Part shown: piece by piece, positions 49,090-56,764 of the stretch
How the letters are laid out: every line of letters begins with the position of its first letter
How positions within the stretch are numbered: position 1 is the first letter of the stretch
Assembly (NCBI GenBank): GCA_963851085.1
Contig: CAWKNX010000016.1
Span: forward strand, 372,001-436,000
Direction of reading: 5' to 3'
Source of the DNA: DATFVJ01 sp963851085
GTDB taxonomy: Bacteria; Actinomycetota; Actinomycetes; Streptosporangiales; Streptosporangiaceae
Length of the DNA stretch: 64,000 bases
Notes under the pieces: model-generated
What the model was told of the DNA's origin: nothing
The model's input: only the letters and a program-made list of their open reading frames with translations
Databases searched by the model: none
Program-made: the position numbers and the translations under genes

Positions 49090-49761
49090 GTGGAACATCA
49101 GGTGAAACAGTTCGCCCAGCCGTTGGACTGCGGCGGCGCCACCGCGATGCCGCGGAATGCCGTGCCATTGGTTGTGGCGATTCCCGAGCCAAGGGGTGCC
49201 GCTGATACCGGGGTCGCCGGTGACGCGAACGCGCACGCTGACGGTGTTGCGGGCGAAGGAGGTGCTCGGTTGCCGCTGCGGCGCGCCGAAAGCACTGACG
49301 CCGAAGATCTGTTCAACAGTCAGTACCCCCGTCTGGCCGGCTGGGTCAGGCGCCTGGTCGGTGACGACGAGACCGCGCACGAGATCGCGTCCGAGGCGTT
49401 CACCCGGCTGCTCGCCCGCTGGTCGCGGCTGGAGAATCCGCACAGCTACCTCTACATGATTGCCACGAACCTGGTCCGCGATCATTGGCGCAAACTGGAA
49501 AGAGAACGGCGGGCGATGCGTGCCGTGGCCACCTTCGGGCCTGGCGAGCAGCCCTGTTTCCCCGAGCAGGACGTCGACGTGCGCGCGCTCATCCAGGCGC
49601 TGCCGCTGCGCCAGCGTAATGCGTTCTTGCTGCACTACTACGCGGGATTCGGTGTCCGCGAGGTCGCGGAAATGCTCGGGCGACCAGAAGGAACGGTCAA
49701 GGCAGACCTGTTCCACGCGCGCGCACGCCTGCGGTCCGCCCTTGGGACGAAGAATGACTGA
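49090..49761 (+). CDS. ECF-type RNA polymerase sigma factor
   Basis: A 223-residue sigma-70 family protein with sigma2 (about residues 73-136: FNSQYPRLAGWVRRLVGDDE then SYLYMIATNLVRDHWRKLER) and sigma4 (about 168-218: LPLRQRNAFLLHYYAGFGVR then EVAEMLGRPEGTVKADLFHA). Sigma3 is absent, as in ECF factors. The first ~70 residues are an unusual extension rich in Ala/Gly; an ATG at 49147 could be the true start. Its stop overlaps the start of a membrane-anchored propeller gene by 8 bases, suggesting a paired regulator. Confidence 0.9.
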   Translation: MEHQVKQFAQPLDCGGATAMPRNAVPLVVAIPEPRGAADTGVAGDANAHADGVAGEGGARLPLRRAESTDAEDLFNSQYPRLAGWVRRLVGDDETAHEIASEAFTRLLARWSRLENPHSYLYMIATNLVRDHWRKLERERRAMRAVATFGPGEQPCFPEQDVDVRALIQALPLRQRNAFLLHYYAGFGVREVAEMLGRPEGTVKADLFHARARLRSALGTKND

Positions 49762-51280
49762 ACCACGTGATGAGATCGGCGCCTGGCTCGACGAGCCGGT
49801 AGAGCCCCTGCCACCGCCACCGGGCGCATACCAGCGGATCAGGCGGAGCGCCCGCAGGCGCAAGCGGAAACAGGCGATCGCGGCGACGGCCACGGCGGTC
49901 GCGGTGGTGGCCGGAGTGGTCGCGGCGCCACGGCTGGCGACCGTGCTTTTTCCCGCCGGCGGCAGCCAGGCGGCCGCGGCTGGCGCGCAGCAGACGACAT
50001 CGGCCGCCCATCCGTCCGGGCTCAGGAACAAGCTCACCCCGCAGCCGACCGTGATGGGCGGCGGGCAGCCGCTGCCGGACGGCTTCGAGCCAATCTCGGC
50101 CACGTTCGTGGGCCTTCAGACCGGGTGGGCGCTCGGCACGCTGAGCACACCGTGCCCCACACCCGGCTGCCTGGCGCTGGCGCGGACGGACAATACCGGC
50201 GCGACCTGGTACAGCGTTCCCACACCGGCGACCGGGATCGCGACGGCGAGCACTGGTGTGAGCGAAGTCCGCTTCCTCAACCGTAACGACGGGTGGATAT
50301 TCGGGCCCGACCTGTGGTCGACGAGCGACGGCGGCCAGCACTGGCAGCACGTCGACACCGGCGGCAGGCGTGTCGTCAGCCTGGAGGCCGTGCGCGACCG
50401 CGCGTTCGCCGTGTTCGCGCGCTGCCCGGCTGGTCAGCCATTGATCCCTAACGGCGGCGCGGCCGGATGCCTGTCTTACCAGCTGTATTCATCCATGGCC
50501 GGGACCCCCACGTGGCAGCGTGTACCCGGCGCCACCTCGGGTCCGGGTACCAGCAGCCTCGTGCTGGGACGCGACGCCGGGTACCTGCTCGGTGTCACGG
50601 GATCCACGGTGACGTTGTCAAGCGGGCCGGTCAGCGGCAGTGCCGCGTGGACGGCAGAAACCGCGCCCTGCCAGCCCGGTCAAGCCACCTCGCCCGCCAC
50701 CGCGACCACCGGCGCCGCGACCACCGGCGCCGCCGCGTCCGGTGCTGCCACGTCGGACGGTTCCGTGCCCCGGACCGCCGCCCGCGCTCCAAGTACCGGC
50801 ACTTCGGGCACCGGCACTTCAGGAACAGGCACTTCAGGCACAGGCACGGGCGCGGGCGTGCCCCCGGCAAGCGGAACGCTGCTCGCGACGGCGTCACCTG
50901 ACGGCCTGTTCGCGGTCTGCGCGGCGCGCAACCCGACGACCGCGGTGCCGGTAAAGAAGATAGTCACCTCGGCCGACGGTGGCCGGAGCTGGCACGTAAG
51001 GGATACCGCGCCGATCCCGGGCATTGCCTACTCCGTGGCGGCGACGCCGGGAGCCACCATGCTCGTCATCGCGACGAGCGCCGGGCTCTATGTCTCCGGC
51101 GACGGCGGCGCAAGCTGGCAACTGGCGCTGACCGGCCCCCCGGGAGGGTTCGGTTACGTGGGAATGACTGATGTGCTTCAGGGATTCGCGATCCCAGCGG
51201 ACCCCGGCCAGCAGGGGATCCTCTTCACCTTGGACGGAGGCGAGTCCTGGCGGTGGTCCCCCGTGCCCAGTTCAGGCTGA
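49754..51280 (+). CDS. Membrane-anchored beta-propeller protein, candidate sensor/anti-sigma partner
   Basis: About 508 residues. Residues 1-40 are a short cytoplasmic segment ending RRSARRRKRK, residues 41-63 form one transmembrane helix, and the rest is predicted to be outside. The exported part repeats propeller-like blades (VGLQTGWALG, NRNDGWIFGPDLWSTSDGGQ, SADGGRSWHVRD, YVSGDGGASWQLA, TLDGGESWRWSP) with the DGGxxW motif of BNR/VPS10/YCF48 folds. A Thr/Ser/Gly repeat (GTSGTGTSG) sits in the middle. The gene overlaps the ECF sigma gene, so it is likely its regulator, but no classical zinc-binding anti-sigma motif is present in the short N terminus. The motif copy ATCCCTAACGGCGG at 50444 lies inside it. 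Confidence 0.75.
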   Translation: MTEPRDEIGAWLDEPVEPLPPPPGAYQRIRRSARRRKRKQAIAATATAVAVVAGVVAAPRLATVLFPAGGSQAAAAGAQQTTSAAHPSGLRNKLTPQPTVMGGGQPLPDGFEPISATFVGLQTGWALGTLSTPCPTPGCLALARTDNTGATWYSVPTPATGIATASTGVSEVRFLNRNDGWIFGPDLWSTSDGGQHWQHVDTGGRRVVSLEAVRDRAFAVFARCPAGQPLIPNGGAAGCLSYQLYSSMAGTPTWQRVPGATSGPGTSSLVLGRDAGYLLGVTGSTVTLSSGPVSGSAAWTAETAPCQPGQATSPATATTGAATTGAAASGAATSDGSVPRTAARAPSTGTSGTGTSGTGTSGTGTGAGVPPASGTLLATASPDGLFAVCAARNPTTAVPVKKIVTSADGGRSWHVRDTAPIPGIAYSVAATPGATMLVIATSAGLYVSGDGGASWQLALTGPPGGFGYVGMTDVLQGFAIPADPGQQGILFTLDGGESWRWSPVPSSG

Positions 51281-51289
51281 ACCGCCCGC

Positions 51290-51480
51290 ACTGAACCCGA
51301 CCTGACCAACCCGCACGCACCCACCCGGCCAGGCCGCACGCATGCTATCCGGCCCAGGCCGCACGCACCCCACCCCACCCCCATCCCACACCCGGCCCAG
51401 GCCGCACGCACCCCACCCGGCCAACCCGGCCATCCGCACGCACACGCCCGGCCAACCCGCACGCACCCCACCCGGCGCGC
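51290..51480. repeat. Low-complexity CCCGCACGCACCCCACC-type repeats
   Basis: The sequence after the propeller gene consists of degenerate repeats of CCGCACGCACCCCACCCGGC. All frames stay open by composition. No gene is called in 51281-51640; the repeats end about 160 bases before palindrome copy 5. Confidence 0.6.
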
Positions 51481-51640
51481 GGCACGCACCCCTGGCAGGT
51501 GCTGTGCACCGTCCACCTTGCCTGGCGCACGCAGGGATTGCGCAGCGGGTTGACGTCGAGGCACTGATCGACCGCGTGGATGTGAACGCCCTCGTCAACC
51601 GTGTCGCCGTGGACACGCGAGACCGTGAAAGCCGATCCCA

Positions 51641-51686
51641 TGATCGCGGTAACTCTTCCGCTCAAGCAGAAGAGTTACCGCGATCA
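51641..51686. repeat. Dispersed palindrome, copy 5 (compensatory variant) at a MarR gene end
   Basis: Arms 51641-51658 (TGATCGCGGTAACTCTTC) and 51669-51686 pair perfectly over 18 bp with a 10-base loop. Relative to the common form, both arms carry the paired change ACTCTTC / GAAGAGT. The MarR gene reads into it, and its last codons (RGNSSA) and stop come from the palindrome. Confidence 0.88.
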
Positions 51687-52255
51687 CGAACTTGGCCGTC
51701 GGTGTCGTCCCAGGATGAACCCGGGTCGTCGTTGGTGAAATCGCCCGCCGCGACGCGAAGCCCCCGCAGCAGGGCGAAGATGTCGCGTAGCCGCTGCCGA
51801 TCGTAGCCGCGCATGCCGAAACCCGCCGCCGTCAGATCTACGGTCGCTCGCTCCACGGCCTCGCGGCCAGGGCCGGTGATTTCCGCGAGGCGCCCCCTGC
51901 CATCGAGCGGATTGCGCCGCCGCGCGACCAGACCCTGTGTCTCCAGCCGGTCGATGATGTTGGTGACGCTTGTCGGATGCACCATCAGCCGTTCGCCGAT
52001 CATGCCGAGCGGCAGCGCGCCGCGGCGGCTGAAGCTCAGCAGCACGAGAGCCTCGTAGCGGGCGAACGTGAGACCGTGGGGCCTGAGTATTGTGTCGAGT
52101 TGCGCGAGCAGGATCTGCTGCGCCCGCATGATCGACGTGACAGCGGCCATCGCCCCGGCCGGCCCGAACCTCCGCTCCCAGATCGCCGCAGCCCGTGCGA
52201 TTGGGTCGAAGGGCAACTGCAGCGGCTTGACCACGCGCCCACCGTAGCGCGCCAT
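51662..52255 (-). CDS. MarR-family transcriptional regulator
   Basis: About 197 residues. The core is KPLQLPFDPIARAAAIWERR, then FARYEALVLLSFSRRGALPL, the recognition helix region ERLMVHPTSVTNIIDRLETQ and the wing GLVARRRNPLDGRGRLAEIT. The start is uncertain between ATG 52255 and GTG 52234, which would begin VVKPLQLPF. The C terminus ends inside a dispersed palindrome. Upstream (52256-52722) are candidate inverted half sites (AAATCTACG near 52395 and CGTAGATGT near 52430) but no gene. The ligand is unknown. Confidence 0.83.
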   Translation of the reverse strand: MARYGGRVVKPLQLPFDPIARAAAIWERRFGPAGAMAAVTSIMRAQQILLAQLDTILRPHGLTFARYEALVLLSFSRRGALPLGMIGERLMVHPTSVTNIIDRLETQGLVARRRNPLDGRGRLAEITGPGREAVERATVDLTAAGFGMRGYDRQRLRDIFALLRGLRVAAGDFTNDDPGSSWDDTDGQVRDRGNSSA

Positions 52256-52722
52256 ACTCGAGGCCACGCGTCGCGCCGCCCAGCGCCACGCTGCCCGCAT
52301 CGCGCTGCGACCGTGCCGCGCGGCGGTGCCCGGGGCACGCGCAGGTGCGGGACCCTGCAGAAGACGTGATCGTGGTGTCTTGTACGCGAATAGACGTAAA
52401 TCTACGACCCCATTAGCGAGGCGCGCTCACGTAGATGTTCTGCATTTCACCACGGCGACCGTTTACTAGCCTGCGTCGTATCAGGGGTGAGCCTCGTAAA
52501 GTTAGCGGACGGGAGTGACAGAGAAAGCCAAGCTGCGTTATTTTTATCGTCAGGCAGAGTACGGCCCGGGTAAAATCCGCTGCCGAGGCGCACGCAGGAG
52601 GAACTGCGCGGGGCGCTCAGGCGGCGGGGTAACGCCGACGCGGGCAGCTACACCGGTGAGGGGACAGAACACCACAGACGGGGGTGGGCGTGGCGGGTGT
52701 GTCACCTGGTCGCGCCGTGTGG

Positions 52723-53406
52723 ATGAATTCACCTGCGGCGGTAAATGAGCCCGGTCAGCCGGCAATTATCGCGAGCAGGCTTGGGCTGTCTCATCGCGGC
52801 AGGTGGCCGCTGCGCTCGGTCACATTCTCTACCGGGACCGGGGCTGGCGCACTGGGTATCGCATGCGACCGCGAAGCTGGAAAAACGGCGTTGCTCACCC
52901 TTATTGCCGGCCTCACCGTACCGGTGCGCGGGGAACTCAAGGTGCTCGGCGAGGACATGCGCACACATCGCGGACGCGCCGGGATCCGGTACCGCGTCGG
53001 GCTGGTCCCGCCCCCAGGCCGGCCGGGCGGGTTCACCGTCCGCGGGCTTGTCACGCATTCCGCGTGGCTGCTTCGGCTGCCGGCGCCTGAGTGCCGCACT
53101 CGGGTCGCGAGAGCAATCGACCGGCTGAACCTGGCAGGCTGGGCGTGCTGCCAGGTCAAAGCGGTACCCGAGGACGTGTCGCGGCGGGCGTGGCTTGCCG
53201 CCTGCACCGTCCACGAGCCGGATCTGTTGCTGGTGGACAGCCTGCTCGACGGCATCGCGGACGAGGACGCGGCGACTCTCGCCGGTTACCTGCGGTCACT
53301 CAGTTCTGGCGCGGCGGTGCTTGTCGCGGGGTGCGATGCCGAGCGGCTCGCACTGTGCTGCGCGCGCCGGCTCACGCTGACCGATGGGATCGCCGACGAT
53401 GGCTGA
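52723..53406 (+). CDS. Degenerate ABC-type ATPase domain
   Basis: About 227 residues that align along an ABC ATPase (start of the domain, P-loop region, LTVPVRGELKVLGEDM, VGLVPPPGRPGGFTVRGLVT, RAIDRLNLAGW). However, the motifs are degraded. The P-loop reads ACDREAGKTA instead of GxxGxGKST, the LSGGQ signature is replaced by EDVSRRAWLAA, and Walker B LLLVDSLLDGI lacks the catalytic Glu. The start is uncertain (ATG 52723 or GTG 52684). It is followed with an 8-base overlap by a polytopic membrane protein. It may be a non-hydrolysing ABC-derived subunit. Confidence 0.72.
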   Translation: MNSPAAVNEPGQPAIIASRLGLSHRGRWPLRSVTFSTGTGAGALGIACDREAGKTALLTLIAGLTVPVRGELKVLGEDMRTHRGRAGIRYRVGLVPPPGRPGGFTVRGLVTHSAWLLRLPAPECRTRVARAIDRLNLAGWACCQVKAVPEDVSRRAWLAACTVHEPDLLLVDSLLDGIADEDAATLAGYLRSLSSGAAVLVAGCDAERLALCCARRLTLTDGIADDG

Positions 53407-54880
53407 AGGAAGCCGCCCGCGTCCTGGCGCCAACCTGGCGCTGCTCGCCGCCGCGGGTCGCCACGAGGCGCCGGTCATGCTCCTGTCCGTCACGATCCTC
53501 GGTGTCGCAGGAGCCTGGCGAGCGCTCACTCCCGGCATGGTCGGCTGGGACTTCGCCGGGGACGCGTTGCTCGACTCGGTTCGCGGGAGCGGCCCGGTGG
53601 CCGCGGGCCTTGCCGCGTGGCTCACGATCAGAAGCGAGCGGTCCGGCCTGGGCAGGCTCGAGCGGCTCGGCCACCGATCCGCCGCGGCAGGACCGCTGAC
53701 CCGCCTTGGCATCGCTGCTTCGGCCGCACTGGCCGGGTATGCGCTGACAGTCGGGGCCGTGTCGGCCTGGATCGGCATGCACAACACAATCAGAGGGAGC
53801 TTGCAGGCTCGGGAGGTGGCGGCGGGTGCCGCCGCGCTGCTGGTGCACGTAACAGTGGGTTTCCTTGTCGCGCTGCTGTGCTGCGCGGCCCGCTACCCGG
53901 CGCCCGCCGTAACCTCGCAAGGTAGGCGCTCACGGCCGTCCCCGATACGGCCCTCGTGGGCCCGTCGGTTGCCCGCGCCGCCCGGGCCGGTGCCGCGGTT
54001 GCCCGCCTTGCGCGAGGGCGTAGCGCGGCTGCCCGCGCCGCGCCTGCTCGGGGCGGCCGACAAGTCGGTCGCTGTCCATGCCGTGCCGACTGGTATGCGC
54101 ACGGCCGTACCCACCGCTTTGGCTGCCGTTATATGGGCCCTGGATACCTGGTCAGGTGGATGGAGTGGAGGTGCGGGCTGGACGGCTCTGCTGCTTTCAC
54201 CCGACGTGCACCACTCACCCTTCGCCCAGTGGCGGCCGGGATTGTTCACCGCCGCACTCACCTGGTTCTGTGGCCTGGCGGCCGCGTCGGTCCTCGCGTC
54301 AAGCTGGGCACTGACCCGCCGTCACAGGTACGCCATCACCTTCGCGGCGGCGGGCGTCGTGGCCGGCGTCGGGCTCGGCCAGTTGCGCTCCGACGCGGCA
54401 GATCCGACGACGGCTGTTTCCGCCTCGGCGGTCTGCCGGAGTTGGCCGCTGGAAGTATGCGTGAACCCGGCATTCGCGGCTGCGCTGCCACAGCTCGAGT
54501 TGACCTTCACGGCCGTGGCCGCACAGGTATCAGGTACGCGTGCAGCCATCGGCTCGGTCACACAGCTACCACCAGGAACAAGCGTCTCGTCCCGCCCTGG
54601 CGGATACGGCTTCCATCTCGATGACCTGGGGCAGGGGTACGCGCTGCGTGCCGAGTCCGACCTGGTGCGCCAGGTCGCGGGAGCCCTGAACCGGGCCACA
54701 CAGCACCATCGGCCAGCGACAGCCGACATCGATCATCGCGCCCGATCCGCCCGGCCACCCGTGGTACAGCCGGTCTGCCGTCGACACGTGCCATACCCTG
54801 TGGAAGATGGACTGGAGCTTGCTGACATGTGCACGCAAGGGGCACATCACATACGCCCCGGACGAGCCCAGCCTCCGTGA
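53399..54880 (+). CDS. Polytopic membrane protein coupled to a degenerate ABC domain
   Basis: About 493 residues with several hydrophobic helices (HEAPVMLLSVTILGVAGAWR, LTRLGIAASAALAGYALTVG, AGAAALLVHVTVGFLVALLC, AAVIWALDTW, AAASVLASSWALT, AAAGVVAGVGLG). A Pro/Arg-rich cytoplasmic loop lies near residues 180-230 and a soluble C-terminal region with VCRSWPLEVCVNPAFAAALP follows, which may be extracytoplasmic with a disulfide pair. No family was recognised. Its start overlaps the ATPase-like gene by 8 bases, so they form a unit resembling an ABC exporter permease. Its 3' end overlaps the next gene by 74 bases. Confidence 0.7.
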   Translation: MAEGSRPRPGANLALLAAAGRHEAPVMLLSVTILGVAGAWRALTPGMVGWDFAGDALLDSVRGSGPVAAGLAAWLTIRSERSGLGRLERLGHRSAAAGPLTRLGIAASAALAGYALTVGAVSAWIGMHNTIRGSLQAREVAAGAAALLVHVTVGFLVALLCCAARYPAPAVTSQGRRSRPSPIRPSWARRLPAPPGPVPRLPALREGVARLPAPRLLGAADKSVAVHAVPTGMRTAVPTALAAVIWALDTWSGGWSGGAGWTALLLSPDVHHSPFAQWRPGLFTAALTWFCGLAAASVLASSWALTRRHRYAITFAAAGVVAGVGLGQLRSDAADPTTAVSASAVCRSWPLEVCVNPAFAAALPQLELTFTAVAAQVSGTRAAIGSVTQLPPGTSVSSRPGGYGFHLDDLGQGYALRAESDLVRQVAGALNRATQHHRPATADIDHRARSARPPVVQPVCRRHVPYPVEDGLELADMCTQGAHHIRPGRAQPP

Positions 54881-55913
54881 CCGCCTCATGGCGCCGACAG
54901 CGGCCGACCAGTCCTGGCGCTGCCTGCGGTGCGGATTGTTCGTCCTGGGCGAGCCGACGCTAGCCGGTCCCGCCAGCGAGGCGCCGCACGTACGCCGCGG
55001 CAAGGAACTTCGGGGCGTGCTCATTCTCCGGTTCTTCGCGGTCGAGCGCATGGTGCGGGCCGTGATCGTGGCCGCGGCCGCGGCCGCGATCTGGCGGTTC
55101 CGGAATTCCACCGAGTCCATCGAGCAGGCGTTCGACCGCGAGCTGCCACGGCTGCGACCGATCTTCAAGCAGCTTGGCTACGATCTGGATCATTCAAAGG
55201 TCGTCGAGCTGATCAGACACGCGTTCACTCTCAAGCCGGCCACGCTCGGGTGGATCGCCGGTGCTCTGGCCGCATACGCCGTGATCGAGGTCGTGGAAGC
55301 GGTCGGTCTCTGGCTGGCCAGACGCTGGGGCGAGTACTTCGCCATGGTGGCGACGTCCGCATTTTTGCCGATCGAGATATACGAGCTCGCACATAAGCGG
55401 ACGTTTCTGAGCGTCGGCGCATTCCTTGTCAATGTGGCGCTGGTCGCCTACCTGGTCTACGCGAAGCGGCTGTTCGGGGCCAGAGGCGGCGGCAAGGCCT
55501 ACGAGGCGCGGCTCCGCAGCGAATCGATCATCGACACCGAACTGAAGGCGCTCGCCGGGCTCGAGGGCCTTCCGGATACATCGTCCGCCATCGCCGGCGC
55601 TCACGCGCCGGGTGCCTCCGCCGTGCGGGATAATCCCATCAGGACCGGCGGGTCGGACGTGGCAGACGGGTCTCTTGGGGCGGCCGGGCCCGGGCCTCGC
55701 GGTCCAGCCGAGCCAGACGAGGCGTCTTTTGGGGCGGGAGGGGCGGACGGGTCTGTTGGCGCGAGAGGGGCGGACGGGTCTGTTGGCACGAGAGGGCCGG
55801 ACGGGTCTGTTGACGTCGGAGAGTCGGATAGGTCTATTGAGTCCACAGGGACTGCTGGATCCACTGAGCCCCGGGGGCAGATCAATCCGAGGAACAGGTC
55901 CCAAAACCGCTGA
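54807..55913 (+). CDS. DUF2127-type membrane protein with N-terminal cysteine motif
   Basis: A 368-residue protein. The N terminus is LTCARKGHITYAPDEPSLRD followed by SWRCLRCGLFVLG, a possible metal-binding pair. The central part (about 65-225) has DUF2127 features: ELRGVLILRFFAVERMVRAV, WIAGALAAYAVIEVVEAVGL, GEYFAMVATSAFLPIEIYEL and FLVNVALVAYLVYAKRLF, giving about four membrane segments. The C-terminal ~140 residues are a hydrophilic tail with a repeat of GADGSVGARG (27-bp DNA unit at 55738-55820). It overlaps the preceding gene by 74 bases. Function is unknown. Confidence 0.75.
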   Translation: MDWSLLTCARKGHITYAPDEPSLRDRLMAPTAADQSWRCLRCGLFVLGEPTLAGPASEAPHVRRGKELRGVLILRFFAVERMVRAVIVAAAAAAIWRFRNSTESIEQAFDRELPRLRPIFKQLGYDLDHSKVVELIRHAFTLKPATLGWIAGALAAYAVIEVVEAVGLWLARRWGEYFAMVATSAFLPIEIYELAHKRTFLSVGAFLVNVALVAYLVYAKRLFGARGGGKAYEARLRSESIIDTELKALAGLEGLPDTSSAIAGAHAPGASAVRDNPIRTGGSDVADGSLGAAGPGPRGPAEPDEASFGAGGADGSVGARGADGSVGTRGPDGSVDVGESDRSIESTGTAGSTEPRGQINPRNRSQNR

Positions 55914-56140
55914 CGCCACTTGACGCTGCGTCACGCACAAGGCTGACACACTGGCGTGCGCAGGTGGAACAGGTGGGGCAGGTGGGTTGTAGACATCCAT
56001 GGACACCGATCAAGTCGCGCTTACAGTGTTGCCCTCGGCCGTTCCATAATCGTGGCGCATCACCGGCACAAGGGAACGATCGGCAGTATGGGTGCCATTC
56101 AATGTGATCGAGTATGCACGCGAGTGCGCCACAGTCTTCA

Positions 56141-56288
56141 TGATCGATGGCCCTTAAGACGTTCTATCCGGCGCCCAACCGGCCATCGATCACAATTCAG
56201 GCAATGACAGCCGCCCTGGCAGCGCCCGCCTTTCATGATCGCGGTAAGTTTTCGGCGGATACGTCCAAAAAGTTACCGCGATCATGAA
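56141..56288. repeat. Dispersed palindrome, copy 6, with companion hairpin
   Basis: Main arms TTCATGATCGCGGTAAGTTTT at about 56232-56252 and its near-complement ending at 56288 differ by one mismatch. About 40-90 bases upstream, TGATCGATGGCC (56141-56152) and its exact complement (56181-56192) form a second hairpin. The arrangement parallels copy 4 with its companion at 41161. No gene lies in 55914-56426. Confidence 0.8.
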
Positions 56289-56426
56289 CTATGCACGGGG
56301 GATGGTGACCGGTGGGGCGGGTGATCCAGGCGGGACGGTCTGCCGCCGCCCACGGCGCGGGCCCGGTCCTGGCCACCCCGCCTAAGCCCAGCCGCAGGCC
56401 TTAGGCGGCTGGGCTTAGGCGGAAGG

Positions 56427-56764
56427 GCCTGGGCGACTGGGCATAGCCGGCGGCGGGCCTAGCCGGAAGGGCTGGCCGACCGGGCTTATCCGCAGGGCCT
56501 GGGCGACTGGGGCTTAACCGGCCGAGCCTCGGCGACTGGGCATAGCCGCAGGGCCTGGGCGACTGGGCATAGCCGGCGGCGGGCCTAGCCGGAAGGGCTG
56601 GCCGACCGGGCTTAGCCGCAGGGCCTCGGCGACTGGGGCTTAACCGGCCGAGCCTCGGCGACTGGGCATAGCCGCAGGGCCTGGGCGACTGGGCATAGCC
56701 GGCGGCGGGCCTAGCCGGAAGGGCTGGCCGACCGGGCTTATCCGCAGGGCCTCGGCGACTGGGC
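56427..56764. repeat. 126-bp tandem repeat, about 2.7 copies, ending at the meaB stop
   Basis: A 126-base unit (GCCTGGGCGACTGGGCATAG recurs at 56427, 56553 and 56679) made of smaller modules of the form GGCGACTGGGCTTAGCCG. The last partial unit ends at the meaB stop. Copy-to-copy differences are few, so expansion is recent. All frames are interrupted; it is not coding. Confidence 0.85.
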
